Below are positions 40,720-49,860 of a DNA stretch of 64,000 bases, piece after piece. The notes under the pieces were generated by a model. The model had not been told where the DNA came from. It saw nothing but the letters and a program-made list of their open reading frames with translations, and made no database searches. How positions within the stretch are numbered: the first letter of the stretch is position 1; every line of letters starts with the position of its first letter. Source of the stretch: Nocardia albiluteola (lineage in GTDB: Bacteria; Actinomycetota; Actinomycetes; Mycobacteriales; Mycobacteriaceae); the NCBI RefSeq assembly GCF_018860155.1, contig NZ_JAHKNI010000022.1:1-64000 (forward strand), given 5' to 3'. Both the position numbers and the translations under genes were made by a program.

Positions 40720-42162
40720 ATGGTGGAATTCGGTGCGGTCGACATGACCGGCTCGGCCGGTGTGCGCAATCTGGCGGTGTCGGCCGCGGTGGTCGGTGAT
40801 CTGCGGTATCTGCGAGCCGAGTTCGCGGCGCACGACGTCTCGTACCTGCTGGTGCGGGACTCGGCCCATCGGCTGGTGCTGGCGGTGGACTCGGCCCATC
40901 GCACCGCGTTGCGCCGGGTGCTGGGCGCGGCGATGGTCGCCGGTTTTACGTGTAACGAACTGCGTCACAATGTGTTCCGGCTCGGGCGCGATCTCGATCC
41001 GGCCCATCATGTCGAGATCGAGCTGTGGGACCACCACGGCGACACGGTCGAATGTCCCCGTCCGAACGCGCTGACTCGCAACGTCTTCGACCTCGCCGAT
41101 GTGAACCCGACGACGGTGCTGCTGTACGACGCGAGCTGGCCGACCCTGGACGGCATGTTCGCCCCGCATGCCACCGATGTCGGCTTCGACATCGATATCG
41201 TCTACTCCTGGGTCGATGGCAGCGATCCCGAATTCCGCGCTCGCCGTGCGGGAATGATGGCGCAGGTGGTCGTCGGGGAGGGAGACGAGGCCGACGCCCG
41301 CATCCGCCAGATCGACGAGCTCCGCTATGCGCTGCGCTCGGTGCACAAGAACGCGCCCTGGATTCGCCGCATCTTCATCGCCACCGACTCCGAACTGCCG
41401 CAATGGCTCACCGACGATCCGCGGGTGACCGTCGTGCGCGCGGTGGACCACTTCTCCGACACCAGTGGGCTTCCGGTGTTCAACTCGCACGCCATCGAAT
41501 GTCAGCTCCAGCACATCGAGGGTCTGTCCGAGCACTTCCTGTACTCCAACGACGACATGTTCTTCGCGCGCCCGGTGCGGCCCTCGATGTTCTTCACCCC
41601 GGCCGGGATCAGCCGCTTCATCGAGGCGGGCACCCGGATCGGACCGGGCGGAAACAACGAGCGCCGCAGCGGTTTCGAGAACGCCGCCCGGGTGAACCGG
41701 CAGCTGCTCACGCGGCGTTTCGGGCCGGTCATCACCCGGCATCTCGAGCACACCCCGGTTCCCCTGCGGCGCAGCGTATTACACGAGATGGAGCAGGTCT
41801 TCGGCGAGGACTTCGCGCGCACCCGGGCCAGCCGGTTCCGCGCGGCGACCGACATCTCGGTCACCAATTCGCTCTACCACTACTACGCCCTGCTCACCGG
41901 GCGTGCGGTGCCGCAGGAGACGGCCACGATGCGGTACGTCGACACCACCCGCCACGCCGGTTTGGCGCTGCTCGAGGGGCTGAGGAGGAGCCGGAACGCG
42001 GACTTCTTCTGTCTCAACGACGGCAGCTTCCCGGAGGTCGCCGAGACCGAACGGGTGCGCGCGGTATCGGAATTCCTGGAGGTGTATTTCCCGGATCCGG
42101 CTCCGTGGGAGGAGATTCCGGACGACGATTCGCTCGCGGCACTCGAATCGGGAGCGGCATAA
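40720..42162 (+). CDS. Stealth-family capsular polysaccharide phosphotransferase (CpsY-like)
   Basis: Stealth proteins transfer sugar-1-phosphate to build phosphodiester-linked surface polysaccharides. The 480-residue protein has all four conserved regions: CR1 DIDIVYSWVDGSDPEF (about 164-179), CR2 ELRYALRSVHKNAPWIRRIFIATD (about 203-226), CR3 HLEHTPVPLRRSVLHEM, and CR4 FFCLNDGS (about 428). EHFLYSNDDMFF carries the metal-binding Asp pair. The first 150 residues are a Stealth-associated N-terminal region. ATG 40720 is preferred because AGGCAGGAG lies six bases upstream; ATGs at 40702 and 40714 are in frame. It converges on the Rv0805-like phosphodiesterase gene, as Rv0806c does in M. tuberculosis. 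Confidence 0.9.
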   Translation: MVEFGAVDMTGSAGVRNLAVSAAVVGDLRYLRAEFAAHDVSYLLVRDSAHRLVLAVDSAHRTALRRVLGAAMVAGFTCNELRHNVFRLGRDLDPAHHVEIELWDHHGDTVECPRPNALTRNVFDLADVNPTTVLLYDASWPTLDGMFAPHATDVGFDIDIVYSWVDGSDPEFRARRAGMMAQVVVGEGDEADARIRQIDELRYALRSVHKNAPWIRRIFIATDSELPQWLTDDPRVTVVRAVDHFSDTSGLPVFNSHAIECQLQHIEGLSEHFLYSNDDMFFARPVRPSMFFTPAGISRFIEAGTRIGPGGNNERRSGFENAARVNRQLLTRRFGPVITRHLEHTPVPLRRSVLHEMEQVFGEDFARTRASRFRAATDISVTNSLYHYYALLTGRAVPQETATMRYVDTTRHAGLALLEGLRRSRNADFFCLNDGSFPEVAETERVRAVSEFLEVYFPDPAPWEEIPDDDSLAALESGAA

Positions 42163-42271
42163 GAGGATTCGCCATCCCCGTGGAGTGACTTCGCCGGAAT
42201 CGTCGTGCGGCCCGGACCGGCCGGCGGCCTGGTCGTGATGTCCGACCACCTGTGGAGGGTCCCTCCGGGGA

Positions 42272-43216
42272 TCAGCTGATCGATTCGCCGTCCGATTCGG
42301 GTGCCGACGCGTCGAGGACCTCAGGAATACGCGATGCCGGAGGAATGATGATCCCCTCCTCGGCCAGCCGCCGCGCGGCCTCCTCGGGGGTGGCCGGCTG
42401 TCCGACGGTCGGTCCCTGCGTGAGCGGAACCACCGAATGCACCACGGTGTCGGGATAGACGTGCACGTAGTTGAAGCTCTGCGCCCCGTCCCGGCCGCGC
42501 TGCCCGCCGTCGGCCACCGCCAGATCCTGGCTGTAGCACGCGGAAGATGCCACGGACACCGGGATTCCGGCGAACGTCGCGGTGGTCGAGAAGTGCAGAT
42601 GGCCGGCCAGGATGCTGCGCACGTCGGTGCCGTCCAGCACCTGGGCGAGGCGGCGCTGGTCGCGCAGTTCCACGGTCACCGCGAGATCCTGGATGCAGGG
42701 AACCGGGGGGTGGTGCATGGCCAGGATCGTTCCGAAGGGCGCGGGTTCGGCCAATACCGAACGCAGCCAATGCAATTGGTCGGTGGTGAGTTCGCCGTAG
42801 TGGTGGCCCGGCACGGTCGTGTCGAGCACGACGACGCGCAGCCCGTCGAACAGGTACACCCGGTCCAGCGGTGCGTCCGAGCCGTCCTCGTCGAGCAACT
42901 GTTCGCGCAGCGTGGCGCGGTCGTCGTGGTTGCCGGGCACCCACACGACCGGCACACCGAGTCGGTGCGCGAGCGGCTCGACCAACGCGCGCAGGTCGCG
43001 ATATGCGGCGATCTCGCCCCGGTCGGTCAGGTCCCCGGTGAACACGATCGCGGTCGGGGTGATCCGGCTGGCCTCGGCCCGGGCGAGCAGTGCGCGCAGG
43101 CGCTCCTGCGCGTCGACCGCTCCGTAGAGCCGGCCGTCGGCGACCAGATGGGTGTCGCTGAAGTGAAACAGAACATGGTCCGGTCGCGGGTATTCCGCAA
43201 CTCTGCTGATGTGCAC
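42272..43216 (-). CDS. Metallophosphoesterase, Rv0805-like cyclic-nucleotide phosphodiesterase
   Basis: A 314-residue class III phosphodiesterase resembling Rv0805. The calcineurin-like metal motifs are FSDTHL (about 19-24), FTGDLTDRG (about 59-67), VPGNHDDR (about 93-100), AMHHPPVP (about 166-173) and AGHLHFS (about 204-210). Rv0805 hydrolyses cyclic nucleotides (2',3'-cAMP best) and is membrane-associated through its C-terminus. The GTG at 43216 has AGGAGGAG four to five bases upstream. Convergent with the Stealth gene. Confidence 0.9.
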   Translation of the reverse strand: MHISRVAEYPRPDHVLFHFSDTHLVADGRLYGAVDAQERLRALLARAEASRITPTAIVFTGDLTDRGEIAAYRDLRALVEPLAHRLGVPVVWVPGNHDDRATLREQLLDEDGSDAPLDRVYLFDGLRVVVLDTTVPGHHYGELTTDQLHWLRSVLAEPAPFGTILAMHHPPVPCIQDLAVTVELRDQRRLAQVLDGTDVRSILAGHLHFSTTATFAGIPVSVASSACYSQDLAVADGGQRGRDGAQSFNYVHVYPDTVVHSVVPLTQGPTVGQPATPEEAARRLAEEGIIIPPASRIPEVLDASAPESDGESIS

Positions 43217-43420
43217 CGGACTCCTCCTGGCGTACTCGCCCTGGCTCGCGCTCCCTCGTGAGGATATCGAAGCCTTTCTCTACAAAGTGCCCACGGCCGG
43301 TGTCCGCATGCTTACACGAAGGTGAGAATTGCGTGTCGATCGCGGCCGATCGGGCGGGCTGACTGCCGCAGGTGCGCCGAGCCTGACGTCGGTACGCTCG
43401 GTGGCCGTTCGATCGGTGCG

Positions 43421-44827
43421 CTAGCTCGAGCTGCTGCCGACCCGTTGCGCAGGAGGGCCGCTTCGCAGCAGCGAACGGGCGTGCAGCAGCGCGAAATACC
43501 GGCGCAGCATCAGCGTCGCGGTGGTCGCCAGCCCGGCCGTCAGGCCCAACCAGACGCCCGCCGCACCCAGCCCGGCGGGGAAGGCCAGCAGCAGCGCGAC
43601 GGGGAGGCCGACCACCCAGTAGCCGACGAGCGAGAGCCGGAATCCGGCGCGGGTGTCGTGCAGGCCGCGCAGCAGGCCGTTGCCGATGTTCTGGGCGGCA
43701 TCGAAGAACTGCAGCACGATCGCGATCAGCAGCAGGGTGTGGGCGAGTCGGACGGTCTCGCTGTCTTGGCTGGTCAGGAAGGGGTGCAGCACCAGATCGG
43801 GCGTCGCGATGTACAGCACCGCGACCAGTGCGACGACCACGGCCGCGTGCCGCAGCGCCAGCCAGGCCAGGCCCCGGGTGCGCCGGAATTCCTCGCGGGC
43901 CGCCGCCCGGCTCACCAGGATCGACGCGCCGTGCGAGAGCCCGATCGCCACCTGGAACACGATGTAGACCAGCTGGTAGACGACGTTGTGCGCGGCCAGC
44001 GCGGCCGGGCCCAGGGTGCCCATCGCCAGTGCCAGCACCGAGAACAGCCCGGCCTCCGAGCCGTAGGTCAGCGCGATCGGGGTGCCCAGGCGCAGCTCGG
44101 CCGCGATCATGGACCGGTGCGCCGGCCACATCCGGATCGGTAGCGTGGGGCCGAGCAGCGCATCGCGCCGCACCATCGCCCAGAACACCACGCAGGTGAT
44201 CAGGAAGACGAGCGAGGTGGCGACGCCGATCCCGGTCAGGCCCAGCGCGGGCAGCCCCGCCCAGCCGTGCATGAGGGCTAGGGCCGCAACCAGATTCAGC
44301 GCCACCGAGCCCAGCGTCACCAGCAGCAATGCCTGCGGGCGCTGCATGCCCACGGTGTACTGGCGGATCGCCTGGAACCACAGGCAGGGCAGCAGGCCCG
44401 GGGCCAGGGCCACCAGCATCGGCCGGGCCTGCGCCAGGACGTCGGCGTCCTGGCCGAGCCAGCGCAGCGCCCAGCCCAGGCCGATCAGCACCGCCGCGCC
44501 CGCGATGCCCGCGACGGTCGAGATCAGCAGGCTCGCCCGGACGACGTCACGGATATCGTTGTCCGCCCGGGTGTTCCGCTTCTCCGCCCGGCTCACCGCC
44601 GTCGCGACCTGATTGCCCGTCGCGGTGATCAGCCCGACACACATGGTGCGAATCTGGTTGAACAGCACCAGCGCCAGCCCACCGGCCGCGACCTGGTCGA
44701 CCCCGAGCGAACCCATCAGGGCGATATTGGTGGTGGACACCGCAACCTGCGCCAGCTGCGTCATCGCGATGGGGGCCGCGAGTGCCGTCAGCTGTCGCCC
44801 GTCGGTGCGGATTGCCCTCCCGCTCAC
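43421..44827 (-). CDS. MATE family efflux transporter
   Basis: A 468-residue multidrug and toxic compound extrusion (MATE) protein with twelve predicted membrane helices; LAAPIAMTQLAQVAVSTTNIALMGSLG opens it, and two related halves each have the PxxxxQ-like segments (LPCLWFQAIRQYTVG). It would export a small molecule by H+ or Na+ antiport. It lies downstream of the sbnA-like gene on the same strand, separated by 301 bases, so it may export the product of that operon. The GTG at 44827 is used; its ribosome-binding site is poor. Confidence 0.9.
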   Translation of the reverse strand: MSGRAIRTDGRQLTALAAPIAMTQLAQVAVSTTNIALMGSLGVDQVAAGGLALVLFNQIRTMCVGLITATGNQVATAVSRAEKRNTRADNDIRDVVRASLLISTVAGIAGAAVLIGLGWALRWLGQDADVLAQARPMLVALAPGLLPCLWFQAIRQYTVGMQRPQALLLVTLGSVALNLVAALALMHGWAGLPALGLTGIGVATSLVFLITCVVFWAMVRRDALLGPTLPIRMWPAHRSMIAAELRLGTPIALTYGSEAGLFSVLALAMGTLGPAALAAHNVVYQLVYIVFQVAIGLSHGASILVSRAAAREEFRRTRGLAWLALRHAAVVVALVAVLYIATPDLVLHPFLTSQDSETVRLAHTLLLIAIVLQFFDAAQNIGNGLLRGLHDTRAGFRLSLVGYWVVGLPVALLLAFPAGLGAAGVWLGLTAGLATTATLMLRRYFALLHARSLLRSGPPAQRVGSSSS

Positions 44828-45128
44828 CGCAGTCGACCCCGCGACGTGTTGCGCACCAGGGATGTAAGCGCGCTCGCGGATGTCTTCCAGGCATTCGACC
44901 CCATAGGCTCGGGGATCCCGATTCCCATGAGCCCGGCGTGATTTCGGCCGCGATCTCGCGGCCGGATTTCGGCCGAGAGCACGCCGGAACGACCGTTCGG
45001 CCGTGTGCTGGACGGCCGGATCGGCTGCACACCCCGGCGCGTGATCGGCTGTTCGCCGACCCGCGAGGTCCGTGGTGCCCCACCGTGGGTGGACTGCGCG
45101 CGGCGCCGATGGGCGGGGTTCGGTGCAT
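44828..45128. other. 301-base gap with a strong hairpin between sbnA-like and MATE genes
   Basis: No gene is seen. CGGCCGCGA (44945-44953) and TCGCGGCCG (44956-44964) form a 9-bp hairpin with a two-base centre, and more G/C repeats (GGATTTCGGCCG) flank it. It could terminate the upstream four-gene operon, with a separate MATE promoter after it. I cannot identify that promoter by eye. Confidence 0.4.
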
Positions 45129-46157
45129 TCACCGCGCGCCCACCAGGTCTCGGTGGGCGGGGGCGTAGCGGTCGAGCAGGGCGAGGACCTCGAGTTCGGT
45201 GGCCTGGTCGAGCAGGTCGCGGTCGCTCATCCAGTCGTCGTCGAAGATCGTGTCGAGGTATTTCTCCCCGCCGTCGCAGACGATGGTCACCACGGTGGAG
45301 GCGGCGGGAAACTCCTCGAGGCGGGTCAGGGCGGCGTGCACGGAGCCGCCCGCGGAGCCGCCGATCAGCAGCCCGGTCCTGCGGGCCACGGCGCGGGCGG
45401 TGGCGAAGGCGGCCACGTCGGACACCTTCAGGCCCTCGTCCAGCAGTGAGTAGTCGACCGCGGTGCCGACCGTCGCGCCGGGCGGGGTGCCGGTGCCGGA
45501 CTGCCAGTACGGGCCGCCGGGGCCGCCGAAGGCGATCGAGCCGACCGGCTCCACGCCGATCACCCGCGCCGGGCGGCCCAGTTCGCGCAGCCGTCGCGCG
45601 GTGCCGAACAGCGAGCCGCCGGTGCCGACCGCCGATAGCAGGATATCCACCCGGTCCAGGTCTGCCAGCAACTCCTCGGCGACCGCGTAGTAGCCCAGGG
45701 CGTTCGCGTCGTTGTTGTGCTGCTCGGTGAAGTAGGCGTCGGGGCGGGCCGCGGCCATCGCCTCGGCCAGATCCTCGCGCGCCGAGGTCGCGAGTGCGTC
45801 GTCGTCGCTGTCGGCGACGTATACGAGCTCGGCTCCCATGGCGTGCATCGCGCGCAGTTTGTCCTTGCAGGCGTGGTGGTCGACGACCGCGGTGAAGCGG
45901 TAGCCGCGTTCGGCCGCCACCACCGCCAGACCCAGTCCGGTATTACCCGATGTCGATTCGATGATATGCCCGCGATCGTTCAGCAATCCACGGCGCTCGG
46001 CGTCGAGCACCATTTCGCGGGCCATCCGGATCTTGGCCGCGCCGGTCGGGTTGAACTGCTCGAGCTTGAGCAGCAGCCGGGTGCCGGTGGCCGTCGACGC
46101 CAGCTCGAACAGTGGGGTGTTGCCGATCAGGTCCGTCACGCGCGTGACGAGCGGCAT
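45129..46157 (-). CDS. sbnA: SbnA-like PLP enzyme (2,3-diaminopropionate biosynthesis)
   Basis: A 342-residue cysteine-synthase-fold enzyme. The PLP-lysine segment reads QFNPTGAAKIRMA (about 34-46), the substrate loop ESTSGNTGLGLAVV (about 66-79), and the phosphate cup SAVGTGGSLFGTARRL. SbnA condenses O-phosphoserine with glutamate into the precursor of 2,3-diaminopropionate. The SbnA rather than cysteine synthase assignment rests mainly on the adjacent SbnB- and SbnH-like genes. ATG 46157 has GAGGAG six bases upstream. It is the last gene of the four-gene run, 57 bases after sbnH. Confidence 0.82.
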   Translation of the reverse strand: MPLVTRVTDLIGNTPLFELASTATGTRLLLKLEQFNPTGAAKIRMAREMVLDAERRGLLNDRGHIIESTSGNTGLGLAVVAAERGYRFTAVVDHHACKDKLRAMHAMGAELVYVADSDDDALATSAREDLAEAMAAARPDAYFTEQHNNDANALGYYAVAEELLADLDRVDILLSAVGTGGSLFGTARRLRELGRPARVIGVEPVGSIAFGGPGGPYWQSGTGTPPGATVGTAVDYSLLDEGLKVSDVAAFATARAVARRTGLLIGGSAGGSVHAALTRLEEFPAASTVVTIVCDGGEKYLDTIFDDDWMSDRDLLDQATELEVLALLDRYAPAHRDLVGAR

Positions 46158-46214
46158 GCGGGTCTCCTCGATGGTGAGTTGTGAGTGACAGGTGGTTCGG
46201 GGGTGGCGCGTCGT

Positions 46215-47606
46215 TCAGAGCGGGCCGGTGTCGAGCCGCCAGCGCATCCGCCCGTCCGGTGTGGACCGCAGCACCACCTTCGGCGGGATCGGCAGCCCGT
46301 GGAACGCCGATTCGTTCGAATCCATCTGGTAGCCGGCGGTATTGGGATAGACGAGCAGGTCGCCGATCGTGGCGGCGCGGGGCAGCGGGATGCGCCGCCA
46401 GCTGAGCATGTCGGATTCCAGGCAGGTCGCGGCGCCGACGCAGGCCGGGGTGCCGGCGCCGGGCCGGGTGGGCCACAGCACCGGATCCGGGAGGTATTCG
46501 CTGTCGAACCACTGCTCGGACAGGCTCAGGCTGGTGCCGTCGACGGTGAGCAGTTGGTACGGATGGCCCTGTGCAGTACGGATTTTCACGCCCTGTACTC
46601 GCAGTACCGTGCTTCCCGCGCGATCGAGCAGGGCCCGCCCGGGTTCGATGGCCAGCCGGATCCCGTTCTCGCGCAGCCGCCGTGCCAGCTGAGCATGGTC
46701 GAGAACGGCCGCGAGCATGACCGGTCCCGGAGTGTCGCAGTGATAGGGGTAGTAGGTGTCGAAGGACTTGCCCGCATGGAACCGGCCCGGTCCCGCTGCG
46801 GCGAGAAAGCCCTGCCACGCCTCCACGCCCACGTAATCCACGGCGAAGCCCCCGCCGATGGAGATGGTCCGCGCCCGATGTCCCCGGGCGCGGGCGGCGA
46901 GGCATCGATCGACCAGCGCGGCGGCCAGCTCCGATCGGGGGATCGGATCGTAGCCGGACAGGTGAAAACTGAAGCCCTCCAGCATGATCGGCCCGAGATC
47001 GGCGCGGTTCACGGCGGCATCGAGTTCGGCCGGGGTCATCCCGAAGCGGCTGTCCGAGCCGGGTGGCAGCACCCGAAGCAGCACGCGGACCGCGGATCCC
47101 AACTCCACCAGGCGATCCAGCTCGCCCGGCTCGTCGACGGCGATCAGCGCCCCGTGCCGCGTGGCGAGCCACAACAGCTCCGGCGACTTCGCCGGACCCG
47201 TCACCACCAGATCCTCGCCCCGCACCCCGTTCGCCAGCGCGGCCACGAGCTCGCTCACGCTCGCAACATCTACTCCCGCACCATGATCCGCGCAGGCGCG
47301 AACGACGCACGCGGCCTTGTTCGCCTTCTTCCCGTAGAAGATCGCGCCGTCCACTCCCGCCTGCTCGAACACCGCCCGGAACCCGTCGATGTTGCGCCCG
47401 ACCCGCTCGGGATACATCACATGAAACGGCCTGCCGATCGCGAAGGCCATGTCCCCCAGGAGATCCGGGTCTTCGAGTAGTCGCTGTTCCCACTCGTCCC
47501 GGTGTGCGGGCATCGGCGGCGCGGCAATCGCGAGTCGATCGTCCGCGATGGCCGACGTGCCGCCAGGTGCGGCTGCGGCTCGGTTCGCGCCGGGGCTCAA
47601 TCCCAC
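46215..47606 (-). CDS. sbnH: SbnH-like type III PLP-dependent decarboxylase
   Basis: A 463-residue alanine-racemase-fold decarboxylase, the family of diaminopimelate/ornithine decarboxylases and SbnH. The PLP lysine sits in FYGKKANKAACVV (about 90), the glycine-rich loop is RTISIGGGFAVDY, and the C-terminal active-site Cys lies in ATCLESDMLSW. SbnH removes CO2 from a diaminopropionate-citrate intermediate in staphyloferrin B. GTG 47606 has GGAGG seven bases upstream and overlaps the sbnB stop by ten bases. The substrate here is unknown, since no citrate-ligating synthetase is present nearby. Confidence 0.85.
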   Translation of the reverse strand: MGLSPGANRAAAAPGGTSAIADDRLAIAAPPMPAHRDEWEQRLLEDPDLLGDMAFAIGRPFHVMYPERVGRNIDGFRAVFEQAGVDGAIFYGKKANKAACVVRACADHGAGVDVASVSELVAALANGVRGEDLVVTGPAKSPELLWLATRHGALIAVDEPGELDRLVELGSAVRVLLRVLPPGSDSRFGMTPAELDAAVNRADLGPIMLEGFSFHLSGYDPIPRSELAAALVDRCLAARARGHRARTISIGGGFAVDYVGVEAWQGFLAAAGPGRFHAGKSFDTYYPYHCDTPGPVMLAAVLDHAQLARRLRENGIRLAIEPGRALLDRAGSTVLRVQGVKIRTAQGHPYQLLTVDGTSLSLSEQWFDSEYLPDPVLWPTRPGAGTPACVGAATCLESDMLSWRRIPLPRAATIGDLLVYPNTAGYQMDSNESAFHGLPIPPKVVLRSTPDGRMRWRLDTGPL

Positions 47607-48586
47607 AGGGCGACCTCCGTTCCCCGGCCCTCGGCGATGGCACGTTCGGCAAGGGCGTGGGCGACCGCGATATCCGTCAGCACCAGGCCGCTGTTGTAGA
47701 CGAAGATGCGTTCGTCGTCGCGGGTGCGGCCGGGGGAGCGGCGGTTCAGGATCTGCGGCAGTTCGGTATCGACCCGGCGCAGGGTGCCGTCGGGGCCGGC
47801 CATATCGGTTCCGGTGAGGGCCATCTGTTCCGCGCTGGTCGCGACGACCCGGTCGGCGTCGGCGAGTGTCGAGGGGGCCAGGCCGTAGCCGACCAGAACT
47901 ACCGTGGAACCCGGTGCGAGATCGGCGGATTCGAGGGCGACCTTGGTGCCCGGGCCCGCGGTGGCCAGCACCACGTCCGCGCTCGCCGCGGCCTCCCGCG
48001 GATCGGCGACGGTCTGCAGTTCCAGCTGCGGGTGGTGGGCCGCGAGGTGGTCGTACACCGCCTTCATGCCCTCGGGGTGGGTGCCGTAGAGCATCAGCCG
48101 ATTCAGCTGGGGATTGGCGGCGAGCAAGTGCGGCAGCGCATTTCGGCCCTGGGTGCCGGTGCCGATCAGCAGGACGCTGCGGGCCCCGGCCCGCACGGTC
48201 TCGCGCACCAGCAGCGCCGACACCGCGGGGGTGCGCAGCGCGCCGACGCGGGCGCAGTCCATCATCGCGATCGGCATGCCGGTCGCGTCGTCGTACAGGG
48301 TGATCGTCGTGTAGTAGCGCTTGGTGCTGCGGTCGTGGCTCGGATCGAACTTGTACGAGGTCTTCATCGCCACCACCCGGCGGCGGCCGTCGCGGCCCAG
48401 CATGGCGTACGCCACCGACCAGCCGTCCGGATGGGCCACGCTGAGCTTGCGTGGATTGTCCGAATCGCCCGCCGCCAGTGCCAGATACGCCTCCTCGACC
48501 GCGCGGACCACCGCGTCGGGGGTGATCGGAACGTCGGCGAGGTCGCTGCGGGACAGTACGCGCAGGGGTGTCGGTCGAGCACTCAT
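47597..48586 (-). CDS. sbnB: SbnB-like 2,3-diaminopropionate synthase (ornithine cyclodeaminase family)
   Basis: A 329-residue NAD-dependent enzyme of the ornithine cyclodeaminase / mu-crystallin family. Marks are VAMKTSYKFDP (about 72-82), MMDCARVGALRTPAVSALLV (about 107-126), the NAD loop LLIGTGTQGRNALPHLL (about 139-155), and FVYNSGLVLTDIAVAHAL near the C-terminus. SbnB oxidises the SbnA product, releasing L-2,3-diaminopropionate and 2-oxoglutarate. ATG 48586 is 30 bases after the dioxygenase stop. Downstream translation is coupled to sbnH. Confidence 0.85.
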   Translation of the reverse strand: MSARPTPLRVLSRSDLADVPITPDAVVRAVEEAYLALAAGDSDNPRKLSVAHPDGWSVAYAMLGRDGRRRVVAMKTSYKFDPSHDRSTKRYYTTITLYDDATGMPIAMMDCARVGALRTPAVSALLVRETVRAGARSVLLIGTGTQGRNALPHLLAANPQLNRLMLYGTHPEGMKAVYDHLAAHHPQLELQTVADPREAAASADVVLATAGPGTKVALESADLAPGSTVVLVGYGLAPSTLADADRVVATSAEQMALTGTDMAGPDGTLRRVDTELPQILNRRSPGRTRDDERIFVYNSGLVLTDIAVAHALAERAIAEGRGTEVALWD

Positions 48587-48616
48587 GTCGATCCTCGGTT
48601 CGCTGGTCGCAGGTGT

Positions 48617-49765
48617 TCAGTTCAGATCCGGGGCAACGGTCCCCGGCGGCCGGGCGACGGACCGCGCCGAGAACGGGGTGACCGTGTGCTGCCCGTATCC
48701 ATTCTCCGCCGCCTCGGCCGCCGACCGCCGCCGTTGCGGGAGCCGCACATTCACCCGCTTGAGCCACCGGTCGCTGCCGTCGTACCGCGGGGTGAACGGC
48801 ACGCGGCCGTGCACGACCGCGTCGTTGTCGACCAGCAGGAGCTCGCCCGGTTCCAATATCGCTGTGCGACAAACTCTTTCGAGCTCGGCTCCGAGATGCT
48901 CGTAGGCGCTGCGGAATTCATCGTCCGCGTCGTCGATCGGGGTGTAGGCGGGGTCGTAACGCAGCGTGGGCAGGCCGTCGCGATCGCCGACCGTCGCGAC
49001 CGGTGCGGTGGGGTAGCGGTGAAAGTCGGTGCCGTAGGAGACATCCGGCAGGATCGGCAGGTGCGCGCGGCCCAGGAGCCGGCGCTGCCGCTCGTCCAGC
49101 CGCACCTGCCGTACCGAGGACACCGTGGTGCCCACCCGGTCCGGGTTACGCAGGCAGCCCAGCATGAGCAGATGCGCCCGGCCCGGATGAAAGGCGTCCT
49201 CGGTGTGCGGACTCAGCAGCGTGGTGCTGCTCGCGCCCGACTGCTCTTGCTCGTGGCCGGGGGAGGGGACGATGTTGTTGACCAGGCGCCCGCCCTGCTG
49301 GCCGCGCCAGCCGAACGGTTCCCCGGCCGCGCGGGCGAGCAGCAGCATCGCGATGTCGAGCTCGAAGCTCGAGCGCCGCTGCTCGGGATCCGCGCTCCAT
49401 GCGGCGGCCTCCCGCCAGTCGCGCGGGGTGGGGCCGAGCTCGTCGTCGCGCACCGGTAAACCGCTGATGATCGTTGCACCGGCGCTGGTCGCGGGGGGTG
49501 CGACCCCGGTCCGCACCGCATCGGGCAGGTCGGTGACCCGCGCGTCGACCAGGTCGATCAGCCGGGGATCGGCAAGGGTGGGGCAGGCCTGTCCGGACGA
49601 CGAGGCGACGGCATCGATTGTGATGGCAATCTCATGCGCCGTATCGCATACCGCCCTTGCGGCGGCTGCGGGAAGGGTGCGGCGCTCGAGTTCTCCCGAG
49701 GGTGTGGAGGTGGGTGTGCCGTGCGGTGGGTGATACGTCTTACGTTCGCAGAGAACGTGTTTCAC
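48617..49765 (-). CDS. Fe(II)/2-oxoglutarate dioxygenase, clavaminate-synthase/VioC-like
   Basis: A 382-residue TauD/clavaminate-synthase-like oxygenase. Iron ligands are visible as HxE in LSPHTEDAFHPGRAHLLML (about 190-208) and the distal His in GELLLVDNDAVVHGRVPF (about 315-332), followed by the 2-oxoglutarate-binding Arg in DRWLKRVNVRLP. Its closest functional relatives hydroxylate free amino acids (arginine, asparagine). It opens the operon with sbnB, sbnH and sbnA; SbnB releases 2-oxoglutarate, its cosubstrate. GTG 49765 has AAGGGA about eight bases upstream; ATG 49789 lacks one. An iron box lies about 80 bases upstream. Confidence 0.85.
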   Translation of the reverse strand: MKHVLCERKTYHPPHGTPTSTPSGELERRTLPAAAARAVCDTAHEIAITIDAVASSSGQACPTLADPRLIDLVDARVTDLPDAVRTGVAPPATSAGATIISGLPVRDDELGPTPRDWREAAAWSADPEQRRSSFELDIAMLLLARAAGEPFGWRGQQGGRLVNNIVPSPGHEQEQSGASSTTLLSPHTEDAFHPGRAHLLMLGCLRNPDRVGTTVSSVRQVRLDERQRRLLGRAHLPILPDVSYGTDFHRYPTAPVATVGDRDGLPTLRYDPAYTPIDDADDEFRSAYEHLGAELERVCRTAILEPGELLLVDNDAVVHGRVPFTPRYDGSDRWLKRVNVRLPQRRRSAAEAAENGYGQHTVTPFSARSVARPPGTVAPDLN

Positions 49766-49841
49766 CAGGTCTTCCCTTCTGCGAGGCATGGTGAAGCAGG
49801 TATGGGCCACTCGATCTGCGAAGGTAGTCGCTTCAACATCA

Positions 49842-49860
49842 TTAAGCAAGGCTTACCTAA
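49842..49860 (-). promoter_or_regulatory. IdeR/DtxR-type iron box before the sbn-like operon
   Basis: TTAAGCAAGGCTTACCTAA (plus strand) matches the iron-box consensus TTAGGTTAGGCTAACCTAA at about 15 of 19 positions. It lies 77 bases upstream of the dioxygenase GTG at 49765 and 180 bases before divergent lpqU, so it most likely controls the minus-strand operon. Confidence 0.78.

Noticed and set aside
42270..42281. GATCAGCTGATC palindrome at the end of the phosphodiesterase gene
   Set aside because: A 12-bp palindrome inside the coding end with no promoter context; likely chance.
42321..44381. 686-codon minus-strand frame over the MATE and phosphodiesterase genes
   Set aside because: It is out of frame with both real genes and has no recognisable motif.
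46215..48872. Upstream extension of the SbnH-like frame to 885 codons
   Set aside because: The extra part overlaps the whole sbnB gene in another frame; GTG 47606 has a strong ribosome-binding site.
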